In this document: piece after piece, positions 8,929 through 17,050 of the stretch
Position numbering within the stretch: position 1 is the stretch's first letter
Layout: each line of letters starts with the position of its first letter
NCBI GenBank assembly: GCA_036924835.1
Contig: JBAGRR010000001.1
Location: 3,053,001-3,117,000, forward strand
Length of the DNA: 64,000 nt
Source: Nitrobacteraceae bacterium AZCC 1564
Lineage (GTDB): Bacteria > Pseudomonadota > Alphaproteobacteria > Rhizobiales > Xanthobacteraceae
Reading direction: 5' to 3'
Notes under the pieces: model-generated
Told to the model about the DNA's origin: nothing
Seen by the model: only the letters and a program-made list of their open reading frames with translations
Database searches by the model: none
Program-made: the position numbers and the translations under genes

Positions 8929-9088
8929 CTAGTGTAGTGGTTCAGAAGTTCGCTTCATTCTCTCGGCGAGTCCTTTAAGCGAACTTCTGAACCTGAACCA
9001 CACACAAATCATCGGTTGCTAGTGTCCTTTCGAATCCGAAGGACGCTACGAGATGCGCTGCATTATGAGGCGAACTTCAGGACACTAG
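8929..9088 (+). repeat. Twin-hairpin CTAG element, copy C
   Basis: Hairpin 1 (8929-9005) has inner arm GGTTCAGAAGTTCGCTT with complement, and outer ends CTAGTGTAGTGG and AACCACAC. Hairpin 2 (9019-9088) has outer ends CTAGTGTCC and GGACACTAG, but its inner left arm is degraded (CCGAAGGACGCT where other copies have CCAAAGTTCGCT). It is joined head to head with copy D, the two sharing the CTAG at 9085-9088. Confidence 0.9.
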
Positions 9089-9252
9089 TGGTCCGATTCT
9101 AACGTTCGCATCCCGTCTCGGCGGGCACACTTGCGAACGTTAGAATCGAAAGACCACTAGCAAATATAAGATTTGAGTGGAGCTTGGGATTTGACGTTCG
9201 CATCACGAATTCGCGGCAAGCAGGGTAGCGAACGTCAAATCCGCTCCACTAG
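9085..9252 (-). repeat. Twin-hairpin CTAG element, copy D, overlapping the end of coaBC
   Basis: Hairpin 1 (9085-9160) has outer ends CTAGTGGTC and GACCACTAG and inner arm GATTCTAACGTTCGCA. Hairpin 2 (about 9174-9252) has outer ends GAGTGGAGC and GCTCCACTAG and inner arm GGATTTGACGTTCGC. The right arm of hairpin 2 encodes the last residues LVERI and the TGA stop of coaBC (stop at 9235-9237). Confidence 0.9.
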
Positions 9253-10650
9253 TGTCTCGGCGATCTTTACGACCAGTGCGGTAGCGACTTCATCTTTCGT
9301 CATCACCGGCCACGAATCGATTTTGTCGTGGGTGACAATGTGAACGGTGTTGCGGTCGCCGCCCATGACGCCGGTGGCGGGCGACACGTCATTGGCGACA
9401 ATCCAATCGCTGCCCTTGCGCGTCAGCTTCGCGGTCGCGTTGTCGATCAGGTGCTCGGTTTCAGCGGCAAAGCCGATAACGAGTTTCGGGCGATCTTGCT
9501 TGAGCTTTGCGATCGTGGCGAGAATGTCGGGATTCTCGACCAGTTGCAGAGGTGGCATCCCCGCGGAGGTCTTCTTAATTTTCTGCTCGCCAGCATTTGC
9601 AACTCGCCAGTCGGCAACGGCTGCGGCGAAAATTGCGACGTCTGCCGGCAATGCCTTTTCAACCTGCGCCAGCATGTCGCGTGCGGATTCCACGCGCACA
9701 ACACGCACGCCAGAGGGATCGTCGAGATCGACCGGGCCGGAAATGAGCGTCACCTCCGCGCCGGCATCGGCCGCGGCCGCCGCGATCGCGTAGCCTTGTT
9801 TGCCGGAGGAGCGGTTGGCGATGTAGCGCACGGGATCAATCGGTTCGTGGGTCGGGCCTGCCGTCACCAGGATTTTGACGCCTGCGAGTGGCTGCGGGCG
9901 TGGCGGCCGCAACATCTCGTTTGCGGCAATGGCGATTTCCGTCGGCTCGGACATGCGGCCGACACCGGCCTCGTTGGCCTCGGCCATTTCTCCCGAATTC
10001 GGGCCGATGAATTTCACGCCATCTCGAGCGAGTTGCGCAACGTTGCGCTTCGTTGCTGCGTTTGCCCACATCAGAGGATTCATGGCTGGCGCGACCAGAA
10101 TCGGACGATTGGTGGCAAGCAGAATGGCGGTGGCGAGATCGTCCGCGTGACCTTGCGCCATTTTCGCCATCAGGTCCGCGGTGGCAGGGGCAACGACAAT
10201 CAGGTCCGTGTCGCGGGCGAGTCGAATATGGCCGGCGTCGAACTCGCTCTGTGCATCGAACAGGTCCGTGTAGCAGCGTTCGTCGGCCAGCGCGCTGGCG
10301 GTCAGCGGCGTCACGAATTGCTGGGCTGCGCGGGTCATCACGCAGCGGACATGGATGCCGCGCTCTTTCAGCCGCCGGATCAGGTCGAGTGCTTTGTAGG
10401 CGGCGATGCCGCCGCCGATGATCAGCGTCACCCGTGGAAGGGTTGATTTTGCTTCATGACGGCGCCCCTGCGGTGAAGAGGGCGTGATTGTAGGGGCGGG
10501 GCTGGGTGGTGCTGACGCTGCTGGCGCTTCCGTCGCCTCGCGGAGGATCATCCGGACCTCGTCCTCCACCGAGCGGCCATTTTGGGCTGCACGTAGCCGC
10601 AAGCTGGCTTTGAGGGCTTCATCAAGCTTCCGGACGGTCAGACTGGCCAT
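9235..10650 (-). CDS. coaBC: CoaBC with fused N-terminal FitA/VapB-like ribbon-helix-helix domain
   Basis: A 471-residue protein with three parts. Residues 1-40 (MASLTVRKLDEALKAS... through RSVEDEVRMILREA) match the ribbon-helix-helix DNA-binding domain of FitA/VapB-type antitoxins. A Pro/Ala/Ser linker (41-70) follows. From about residue 71 it is a complete CoaBC: GGGIAAYKAL flavin site, APATADLM, APAMNPLMW, and in the ligase half VTAGPTHEPIDPVR and KIKK. CoaBC makes 4'-phosphopantetheine from phosphopantothenate and cysteine. The decarboxylase segment reads SGEMAEANEAGVGRM, apparently lacking the cysteine of the E. coli enzyme. The start has a GGGGA site 8 nt upstream. The last five codons and stop come from repeat D. 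The fused domain may regulate the gene's own promoter. Confidence 0.9.
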   Translation of the reverse strand: MASLTVRKLDEALKASLRLRAAQNGRSVEDEVRMILREATEAPAASAPPSPAPTITPSSPQGRRHEAKSTLPRVTLIIGGGIAAYKALDLIRRLKERGIHVRCVMTRAAQQFVTPLTASALADERCYTDLFDAQSEFDAGHIRLARDTDLIVVAPATADLMAKMAQGHADDLATAILLATNRPILVAPAMNPLMWANAATKRNVAQLARDGVKFIGPNSGEMAEANEAGVGRMSEPTEIAIAANEMLRPPRPQPLAGVKILVTAGPTHEPIDPVRYIANRSSGKQGYAIAAAAADAGAEVTLISGPVDLDDPSGVRVVRVESARDMLAQVEKALPADVAIFAAAVADWRVANAGEQKIKKTSAGMPPLQLVENPDILATIAKLKQDRPKLVIGFAAETEHLIDNATAKLTRKGSDWIVANDVSPATGVMGGDRNTVHIVTHDKIDSWPVMTKDEVATALVVKIAETLVERI

Positions 10651-10664
10651 CGGTACGTCCCCGC

Positions 10665-10730
10665 GATATCCCGTTGAGGCACTATAACGAATGATATCAT
10701 TGCAATCAAATTATGAAAGCAATGATATCA
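10665..10730 (-). promoter_or_regulatory. Putative coaBC promoter with three GATATC operator-like sites
   Basis: On the minus strand, a -35-like TTGATT (plus-strand 10704-10709) and a -10-like TATAGT (10681-10686) are 17 nt apart. A perfect 12-bp palindrome AATGATATCATT (10690-10701) lies in the spacer. A second near-identical site, AATGATATCA, lies at 10721-10730 (31 bp away), and a third GATATC at 10665-10670. Palindromes over a promoter are what a ribbon-helix-helix autoregulator would bind, and the downstream gene carries such a domain. Promoter and operator functions are inferred. Confidence 0.55.
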
Positions 10731-12299
10731 CCCGCGGATACTCCAGAGAATCCCGAGAAACGTCAGCGCGATGACCCAGAGGGCGACAGTTTGCCGGCGG
10801 TTGCGCTTAGCCTCGGCGGCGTTCATGGCAGCGACGGTTTCGGGCGACAAGACCAGACCATCGCGGGTCATCGTCTCGAACTGCTCCAGCACCGCTACGG
10901 AGCGCGCGGCAATCGATGGTAGGCCCGACAGCACGCGGCCCAGTGCGCCTGCGCCGTGCACGGCGCCCTCGATTTTGCCCAGTGGGCCAAGATTGCGTGC
11001 GATCCATTCACGCACCACAGGGTCGGCGGTGGTCCAGATGTCGAGCTTGGGATCGAAGCCGCGCGCCACGCCCTCGACCACCACCATGGTTTTCTGCAGC
11101 AGGATGAGTTCGGGCCTGGTGCGCATATCGAACAGCGCGGTGACCTCGAGCAGCAGCGACAGCAATTTCGCCATCGAGATTTCATCAGCCGCCCGGTTAT
11201 GGATCGGTTCGCCGATGGCGCGGATAGCTTGTGCAAAATTCTCGACCGAGTGATGCGAGGGCACATAACCGGCTTCGAAATGCACTTCGGCGACCCGGCG
11301 ATAATTTCGCGTGATGAAGCCCAGCAAAATCTCCGCAAGGAATTGCCGCTCCTTCAGGCCGAGCCGTCCCATGATGCCGAAATCGACAGCCACAAGCCGT
11401 CCGGAGTCGTCGACAAACAAATTGCCGGGGTGCATGTCGGCGTGAAAGAAGCCGTCCCGCAAGGCATGTCGCAGAAAACTCTGGATCACCTTGCGGCCGA
11501 GATCGGGCAGGTCGACATGGGCGGCTTCGAGCTTCTTGCGATCATTCAGCGCAATGCCGTCGATCCACTCCATCGTCAGCACATGATGCGTGGTGCGATC
11601 CCAATCCACCGTCGGCACGCGAAATTCGCGGTCGTCATGGCTGTTTTCCGCCATCTCGGAGAGTGCAGCAGCCTCGAGCCGCAAATCCATCTCCATCGCG
11701 ACAGAGCGCGACAGCGTTTCCACGATTTCGACGAATCGCAATCGCCTTGCTTCTGAAAACAATGCTTCTGCGTGGCGGGCCGCAAACCGCAGCGAGCTAA
11801 GGTCGTGGTGGAAGCGGCTTTGGACGTTAGGGCGCAGCACCTTCACGGCGACTGTTGTGCGGACCCCGTCTTTTTCAATCTCGGCGCCATGGACCTGTGC
11901 AATCGATGCTGCGGCAACTGGTGCGCCGAAACTCGCAAACACCTGTGACAGGGGCTTGTCGAATGCTGCTGTCACCACGGCTTCCGCTTGCGCCTGAGGG
12001 AAGGGCGGAAGACGATCCTGAAGATTCTCGAGGTCCTGTGCCATCGCGACGCCGACCACGTCGGGGCGGGTGGCGAGGAATTGGCCGAGTTTCACATAAG
12101 TCGGGCCAAGGCGCGTCAGCGCGCGCGACAGGCGACCGCTGGTGGCCGCGCCGCGCCGCTCGATGAGCCGTGCGAGGCGGACGGCGAATTGTGCTTGCGG
12201 AGGCAGCGTCGAGGGATCGGCGAAACCGAATACGCCCTCGCGTGCGAACACGTAGAGGGCGCGGGTCAGCCGCGCGGTATGAATGAGTGCGGAGATCAC
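10728..12299 (-). CDS. ubiB: Ubiquinone biosynthesis regulatory kinase-like protein UbiB
   Basis: A 523-residue ABC1/ADCK/UbiB family protein. The family KxGQ motif is present in [20 protein letters not shown]; the atypical kinase core shows VAVKVLRP (ATP lysine), [11 protein letters not shown] (catalytic loop) and [10 protein letters not shown] hydrophobic C-terminal helix ([16 protein letters not shown]) anchors it in the membrane. UbiB is needed for ubiquinone synthesis, probably through ATPase-driven handling of lipid intermediates. The ATG overlaps the ubiE stop by 4 nt, so ubiE-ubiB form one operon. Its stop overlaps the second GATATC site upstream of coaBC. Confidence 0.95.
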   Translation of the reverse strand: MISALIHTARLTRALYVFAREGVFGFADPSTLPPQAQFAVRLARLIERRGAATSGRLSRALTRLGPTYVKLGQFLATRPDVVGVAMAQDLENLQDRLPPFPQAQAEAVVTAAFDKPLSQVFASFGAPVAAASIAQVHGAEIEKDGVRTTVAVKVLRPNVQSRFHHDLSSLRFAARHAEALFSEARRLRFVEIVETLSRSVAMEMDLRLEAAALSEMAENSHDDREFRVPTVDWDRTTHHVLTMEWIDGIALNDRKKLEAAHVDLPDLGRKVIQSFLRHALRDGFFHADMHPGNLFVDDSGRLVAVDFGIMGRLGLKERQFLAEILLGFITRNYRRVAEVHFEAGYVPSHHSVENFAQAIRAIGEPIHNRAADEISMAKLLSLLLEVTALFDMRTRPELILLQKTMVVVEGVARGFDPKLDIWTTADPVVREWIARNLGPLGKIEGAVHGAGALGRVLSGLPSIAARSVAVLEQFETMTRDGLVLSPETVAAMNAAEAKRNRRQTVALWVIALTFLGILWSIRG

Positions 12300-13057
12300 A
12301 AACGCCAGCCTGAATGCAGTGCGACGATGCCGCCGGACATGATGTCGTATTTGACGCGAGAGAAACCGGCGTCGCGGATCATGTCCGCAAATGCATTGGG
12401 CCTCGGAAACTTCCGGATCGATTCGACGAGGTAGCGATAGGAGTCAGCATCGCCGGTCACTGCGCGGCCCATCTGCGGAATGATGTTGAATGAGAACAGG
12501 TCATAAAGCTTGTCGAGTCCCGGCACGTCGACGGACGAGAATTCCAGGCACAGGAAGCGCGATCCGGGCTTTAACACCCGGTAGGCTTCCTGAAGTGCGA
12601 GAGGGATGCGCGGCACATTGCGGATGCCAAATGCAATGGTGTAGGCGTCGAAACTCTTGTCGGAAAATGCCAGCGTCTCCGCGTTGCCTTCGACAAAGGA
12701 AACGCGGTCGTCCAGATGTTGTGCCTGCGCGCGTTCGCGTCCCACCGCAAGCATCTCGGGGTTGATGTCGCAGACCGTGGCGTGGAAGCCATAACCGGAT
12801 GCTTTGGCGGCGCGAAAAGAGATATCCCCGGTCCCGCCCGCCACATCGAGCAACGCGAAGGGCGCGTCGCCGCGTGGGGGATTGAGCGAGGTGATCATGG
12901 CTTCTTTCCAGAGCCGATGCATACCGCCCGACATCAAGTCGTTCATCAAATCGTAGCGCCTGGCCACGCTGTGAAACACGTCGTTCACCAGCGTCTGCTT
13001 CTCGCCGAGATTCACGTCCCGGAAGCCAAAATGCGTCGTTCCGTCAGGCCGTTCCAT
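12296..13057 (-). CDS. ubiE: Ubiquinone/menaquinone C-methyltransferase UbiE
   Basis: A 253-residue class I SAM-dependent methyltransferase with family signatures [17 protein letters not shown] and, in the SAM-binding region, [13 protein letters not shown]; the UbiE motif [15 protein letters not shown] is also present. It performs the C-methylation step in ubiquinone (and, where made, menaquinone) synthesis. It is the first gene of the ubiE-ubiB operon and overlaps ubiB by ATGA. In alphaproteobacteria ubiE is typically divergent from mutM; here a VOC-family gene sits between them. The 152-bp gap to that gene must hold both promoters. Confidence 0.95.
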   Translation of the reverse strand: MERPDGTTHFGFRDVNLGEKQTLVNDVFHSVARRYDLMNDLMSGGMHRLWKEAMITSLNPPRGDAPFALLDVAGGTGDISFRAAKASGYGFHATVCDINPEMLAVGRERAQAQHLDDRVSFVEGNAETLAFSDKSFDAYTIAFGIRNVPRIPLALQEAYRVLKPGSRFLCLEFSSVDVPGLDKLYDLFSFNIIPQMGRAVTGDADSYRYLVESIRKFPRPNAFADMIRDAGFSRVKYDIMSGGIVALHSGWRL

Positions 13058-13209
13058 GCTGTTTCAATTCCAAAAGCGCTTTTGCGGCGGGACCATAGCC
13101 TGTCGCGCCGTGACGCGCTACATACCTTGCCGCTGCACGCGATCCGGGCTGCGGATGGCGTCAAGGTTAACGCGACAAATCGTCTGCCGGTTTCCTTAAG
13201 GAATCGCCG

Positions 13210-13590
13210 ATGCCCATTGAGTTCAGCCGAGTCATTCCGACCCTGCGGATGTTCGATGTCCGTAAAGCACGAGAATTCTATCTGGATTACCTTGGCTTCA
13301 TCGTCGATTTCGAGCATCGGTTCGAGCCTTCGCTGCCACTGTTCATGCAGGTGTCGCGCAGCGGTGCGCGGCTTTATCTCAGCGAGCACCACGGCGACGG
13401 TTCGCCGGGCGTTCATGTGAACATCGAGACCACGGGTCTTGCCGAATATCACGCCGAGCTTGCAGCCAAGGGATATAACTACATGCGGCCAGGCCTCGTG
13501 GAGCAACCCTGGGGTGCCACGACCATGACTGTGTACGATCCGTTCTCCAATCACATCATTTTCAGCGAAACGTCGAAGGGCGGATCGTGA
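13210..13590 (+). CDS. Glyoxalase/bleomycin-resistance (VOC) family protein
   Basis: A 126-residue single VOC-fold protein: the two beta-alpha-beta-beta-beta modules are visible as PTLRMFDVRKAREFYLDYLG and GVHVNIETTGLAEYHAELAAKG. The ending (TVYDPFSNHIIFSE) carries the usual metal-site glutamate. Such proteins bind small hydrophobic compounds or metals; BRP-type members sequester glycopeptides of the bleomycin class. The actual ligand cannot be read from sequence. It lies 15 nt upstream of mutM on the same strand and is probably co-transcribed, which could link it to DNA-damage protection, but that is inference. Confidence 0.85.
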   Translation: MPIEFSRVIPTLRMFDVRKAREFYLDYLGFIVDFEHRFEPSLPLFMQVSRSGARLYLSEHHGDGSPGVHVNIETTGLAEYHAELAAKGYNYMRPGLVEQPWGATTMTVYDPFSNHIIFSETSKGGS

Positions 13591-13605
13591 CATCAAGGAC
13601 TGTCG

Positions 13606-14487
13606 ATGCCTGAGTTGCCCGAGGTTGAAACCGTGCGCCGCGGTTTGCAGCCTGTGATGGAAGGTGTGCGAATTACCCGAGTCGAAACACGGCGCGGCGA
13701 CTTGCGTTTTCCATTTCAGAAGGACTTTACGTCGCGGCTGGATGGCAAGATTGTCACGAGCCTCGGCCGGCGAGCGAAATATCTCATGGCTGATCTCGAG
13801 ACCGGTGACGTTCTCCTGATGCACCTGGGCATGTCGGGATCGTTCCGCGTGGCGCTCGCGGCAGGCGAGATCACGCCGGATGAATTCCACTATCCGCGCA
13901 GCGAGGATCGCACCCATGATCATGTCGTATTTCACATGGCATCTGGCGCGACCGTGTCGTTCAACGATCCGCGACGCTTCGGTTACATGAAGGTCATTCC
14001 GCGCATTGAGGTGGACACAGAGCCGCTGTTGCGTGGCCTTGGACCGGAGCCGCTGGGAAATGAATTTGACGCGGCATTGCTGGCCCGCGCGTGCGTGGGC
14101 AAGAAAACGTCACTGAAGGCTGCACTGCTCGACCAGCGCGTGGTCGCGGGCCTTGGCAACATTTATGTCTGCGAAGCGTTGTTCCGTGCGCATCTGTCTC
14201 CGAAGCGGCTGGCGTCAACGTTGGCGACAAAAAACGGAGGGCCGAACGATCACGCCAGGCGCCTTGTCGCCGCCATCCATTCGGTCCTGAACGCTGCGAT
14301 CAAGGCGGGTGGTTCATCGCTGCGCGATCATCGTCAGACCAACGGTGAACTCGGCTACTTCCAGCACACATTTCAAGTGTACGACCGAGAAGGTGAGCCG
14401 TGCAAAACGCCGAAATGCGACGGCACCGTCAAACGTTTCACACAGAACGGTCGCTCGACGTTCTGGTGTCCCAAGTGTCAGAAATGA
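13606..14487 (+). CDS. mutM: Formamidopyrimidine-DNA glycosylase MutM/Fpg
   Basis: A 293-residue bifunctional glycosylase/AP lyase. The N-terminal catalytic [13 protein letters not shown] (Pro1 nucleophile after Met removal, Glu2) is intact, as are LGRRAKYL with the conserved lysine, [16 protein letters not shown], and GLGNIY in the helix-two-turn-helix. The C-terminal zinc finger reads CKTPKC...FWCPKC, a CX4C variant of the first pair usual in rhizobia. It removes 8-oxoguanine and ring-opened purines. Its stop is 39 nt from the stop of the convergent protease-like gene. Confidence 0.97.
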   Translation: MPELPEVETVRRGLQPVMEGVRITRVETRRGDLRFPFQKDFTSRLDGKIVTSLGRRAKYLMADLETGDVLLMHLGMSGSFRVALAAGEITPDEFHYPRSEDRTHDHVVFHMASGATVSFNDPRRFGYMKVIPRIEVDTEPLLRGLGPEPLGNEFDAALLARACVGKKTSLKAALLDQRVVAGLGNIYVCEALFRAHLSPKRLASTLATKNGGPNDHARRLVAAIHSVLNAAIKAGGSSLRDHRQTNGELGYFQHTFQVYDREGEPCKTPKCDGTVKRFTQNGRSTFWCPKCQK

Positions 14488-14526
14488 AGCGCCAGAAGTG
14501 AAGATCGGGACGGTGTTTCCGATTTC

Positions 14527-15885
14527 TTATTTCCTGATGCAGATGACCCGTAGCAGCGACGCCTTTGTGTCACTCTGACCTGATGGCGCTGTGACGTCGT
14601 TGGTCTTCAGGAATTCCCGGACGATATCGGCCGACACGAGCAATGCCTGCGCGGGCAACAGTGCTCCGGTCGATTCGGCAACCGTCGCAGGCTTCAGCCG
14701 CGCCATGCCGGTAAATTTTCCATCGCTATCGATGACTGCAGCGCCGGAGAACCCAAGCCCCGGCTCGGGCGACAGGGTAATGTCCGTACCTACGGGAGTT
14801 ACGACAGCGGCATGACTGGTCACGGCCGAACGCCCGGCCTGATTTTGTGGATCGGCAATCCCGATAACGCTCACCTGTGGTTTGGCCGTGCCACCACTTA
14901 CCATTCCAAGCGGCTTCAAGTCGTTGACGCCATAGATATGAAGCAGCGCAAGCTCGTGAGCCCGATCACTGGCGATGCGCGCTGCGTTCCCATACGCCGG
15001 CACCACGATGGTGTCGCAGGCCTCGGTCGCCTGACGGTCTGCCAAAATGACACCGTCTGGACTGACAACAATGCCGGTCGAATACTCCACCTTCTTGCGG
15101 GGCGGCGGACCAACCTGCGTGATCAGGGTCGGAAATGGGTTAAATGCGCTCGACATCGCCACAGTCACCGGCGTCATGGTGCCTTCGGTGGCTTGATCGT
15201 ACAGGACGGTCAGGACGCGAACTTCGTCGTTCTTGGTCTGGCCGCGAATGTAGAATTTCTTCAGGCCCTGACCCCCCGCAAGCACGAAGTAATCAGGTTT
15301 GACCACGCTGTAGGTCACCTTGCGGCCCGCAGCTTTCTTTTCCTTGTCGGCCGCGCTTGCGGTGGTGGCGCCAGCTTCTTTGCGCCGCGCCAGCTCGATC
15401 TGGATAGCGCCGGTGGCGGACGACCATTTGGTGCCATTGACGTCGCTGATCACCTGCGTCAGCAGCTTCTTGGGCAGTCCGAGCCGCGAGCCGGTGAGCG
15501 GATCTGTCACGACTGTCCAGCCGACATTGTCCCGCAGCTTCTTAGCCTCGGCGGCCAGGGTGCTGCGCTCCTGCGGCGTCAACGTCCCGGTGGCGTTGGC
15601 CTTGTGATTTTTCTGGAATGTTTTGATCGCGGCGACCAGACGGTCGCTCGCCTCGCCGTTGATCGCGCCGTTATAAAGATTAACCCATGCCAGGTCCGAC
15701 TGGATCGACAGCCGTTCGCCTTGCTCCTTGGCCTTGGCGGCGTCCGGCGTCGCCACCCCGTTGGGGCGAATCTGCACGGTCGCGACAGGCTTGGGCTTGC
15801 TATCCGACGGTTTTGCTGGACTTTGCGCGGCTGCAGAGCCGAGCATGGCGGTCATCATCAATGCTGTGGCGAACGGCAATTTCAT
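14527..15885 (-). CDS. Exported peptidoglycan-binding/trypsin-like protein lacking a catalytic histidine
   Basis: About 452 residues from ATG at 15885 (MKLPFATALMMTAMLGSAAAQ, a signal peptide); an ATG at 15897 is an alternative, while the open frame to 15996 runs into repeat E and is not credible. Residues about 60-110 resemble a peptidoglycan-binding module (AIKTFQKNHKANATGTLTPQE). The C-terminal half has a chymotrypsin-like layout: STGIVVSPDGVILADRQAT occupies the place where proteases carry the catalytic histidine, and GFSGAAVIDSDG occupies the serine loop. The serine is present but no histidine is seen, so it is probably a non-proteolytic homologue or sensor. Periplasmic location is inferred. 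Confidence 0.75.
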   Translation of the reverse strand: MKLPFATALMMTAMLGSAAAQSPAKPSDSKPKPVATVQIRPNGVATPDAAKAKEQGERLSIQSDLAWVNLYNGAINGEASDRLVAAIKTFQKNHKANATGTLTPQERSTLAAEAKKLRDNVGWTVVTDPLTGSRLGLPKKLLTQVISDVNGTKWSSATGAIQIELARRKEAGATTASAADKEKKAAGRKVTYSVVKPDYFVLAGGQGLKKFYIRGQTKNDEVRVLTVLYDQATEGTMTPVTVAMSSAFNPFPTLITQVGPPPRKKVEYSTGIVVSPDGVILADRQATEACDTIVVPAYGNAARIASDRAHELALLHIYGVNDLKPLGMVSGGTAKPQVSVIGIADPQNQAGRSAVTSHAAVVTPVGTDITLSPEPGLGFSGAAVIDSDGKFTGMARLKPATVAESTGALLPAQALLVSADIVREFLKTNDVTAPSGQSDTKASLLRVICIRK

Positions 15886-15969
15886 GATTAATCTCATAGC
15901 GAAGAATAACGACAGTATATGCACAGGTCGTTTGTCCGCGACAGTCGCGGTATGGTTCGATCTGTGGGA

Positions 15970-16133
15970 CCAGTGTGGCGGTTCAGAAGTCCGCATCGTT
16001 TGTGCGGCGAGTCTGGAATGCGGACTTCTGAACCAAGCTACACTGGATCAATAACTTGCTAGTGTCCTTCGATTCCAAAGTTCGCAAACGAGGATGACGC
16101 GGAATGATGCGAACTTCGGAATCGGGACACCAG
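15970..16133 (+). repeat. Twin-hairpin CTAG element, copy E
   Basis: Hairpin 1 (15970-16046): outer CCAGTGTGG and CTACACTGG, inner arm GGTTCAGAAGTCCGCA with perfect complement. Compared with copies C, F, I and J the arm has C for T, and the opposite arm has the matching G for A. Hairpin 2 (16059-16133): outer CTAGTGTCC and GGGACACCAG, inner arm GATTCCAAAGTTCGCA. It lies between the protease-like gene and moeB, the only copy located upstream of a plus-strand gene. Confidence 0.9.
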
Positions 16134-16192
16134 AATCAACGAATACGCGGGGTGCAAGGCCGCGCGACAAATGACGGGCGGGTGATATTCTC

Positions 16193-16990
16193 ATGCTGAC
16201 ATCCGAGGAACTGGAGCGCTACGCGCGCCATATCGTTATGCGCGAGGTCGGCGGCCCTGGTCAGGCGGCGCTGAAGGCGGCGCGCGTGCTGGTGATCGGC
16301 GCGGGTGGTCTCGGCGCCCCGTCGCTGATGTATCTCGCGGCGGCGGGAGTCGGCACGCTTGGGGTCGTCGATGACGATGCGGTGTCGCTGTCGAATCTGC
16401 AGAGACAGATCATTCACGCGACGCAGGACATTGGACGACCGAAAGTCGACAGTGCGGCGGACAAAATTCTGGCGCTCAATCCGCATGTCGCGCTTCGCAC
16501 CCATGCGGCGCGGCTCAATGCCTCAAACGCACTCGAAATTATCAGCAATTATGACGTTGTTCTCGATGGGTCGGACAATTTCACCACCCGCTATCTGGTC
16601 TCTGACGCCTGCTTCCTGGCGAAGAAGACGTTGATCGCGGGCGCGCTTGGCGTGTTCGACGCATCGCTGACCACGATCCGTGCCGGTGCAGCGGAGGATG
16701 GAAAACCCTATCCGACCTATCGCTGCCTGTTTCCGGAGGCGCCGCCACCCGGCACCACGCCGACGTGTGAGGAAGCGGGCGTGCTCGGCGCGCTTGCCGG
16801 CGTGCTGGGCTCGATGATGGCACTGGAGGCGATTCGCGAAATCGTCGGGTTCGGCGAAAGTCTCGTCGGGCGCTTGGTGATGATCGATGCGCGCGCCATG
16901 CGGTTCGAGACTCTACGCTACGCCCGTGACCCGTCCAATCCGTTGAACGGTGATCATCCCACCATTACGGATCTAAGCGGGCACAAGTAA
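16193..16990 (+). CDS. moeB: Molybdopterin-synthase adenylyltransferase (MoeB/ThiF/HesA family)
   Basis: A 265-residue E1-like enzyme with the nucleotide site VLVIGAGGLGAPSLMYLAAAG, the conserved DDDAVSLSNLQRQIIH segment, DGSDNFTTRYL, and the catalytic-cysteine motif TPTCEEAGVLG. It adenylates the C-terminal glycine of a ubiquitin-like sulfur carrier (MoaD or ThiS), so it could serve molybdenum cofactor or thiamine synthesis. MoeB is preferred from overall length and the absence of thi genes nearby. The zinc-binding cysteine pairs of E. coli MoeB are not complete: only YRC is seen before CEEAG and no CxxC near the C-terminus. Convergent with gapN. Confidence 0.88.
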   Translation: MLTSEELERYARHIVMREVGGPGQAALKAARVLVIGAGGLGAPSLMYLAAAGVGTLGVVDDDAVSLSNLQRQIIHATQDIGRPKVDSAADKILALNPHVALRTHAARLNASNALEIISNYDVVLDGSDNFTTRYLVSDACFLAKKTLIAGALGVFDASLTTIRAGAAEDGKPYPTYRCLFPEAPPPGTTPTCEEAGVLGALAGVLGSMMALEAIREIVGFGESLVGRLVMIDARAMRFETLRYARDPSNPLNGDHPTITDLSGHK

Positions 16991-17050
16991 TCTCTCACTG
17001 CCTTCGTCAGGAGGCAGAAGACCGCATGTGGTGCATCTGTCTCCGGGATT

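Noticed and set aside
9328-10446. Plus-strand open frame (372 codons) antisense to coaBC
   Set aside because: Rich in Cys/His/Arg without a family pattern; a shadow of coaBC.
14812-15891. Plus-strand open frame (359 codons) antisense to the protease-like gene
   Set aside because: No domain recognised; the minus strand has a signal peptide and domain structure.
15898-15996. N-terminal extension of the protease-like protein into repeat E
   Set aside because: A clear signal peptide starts at 15885; the extension is repeat text with no ribosome-binding site.
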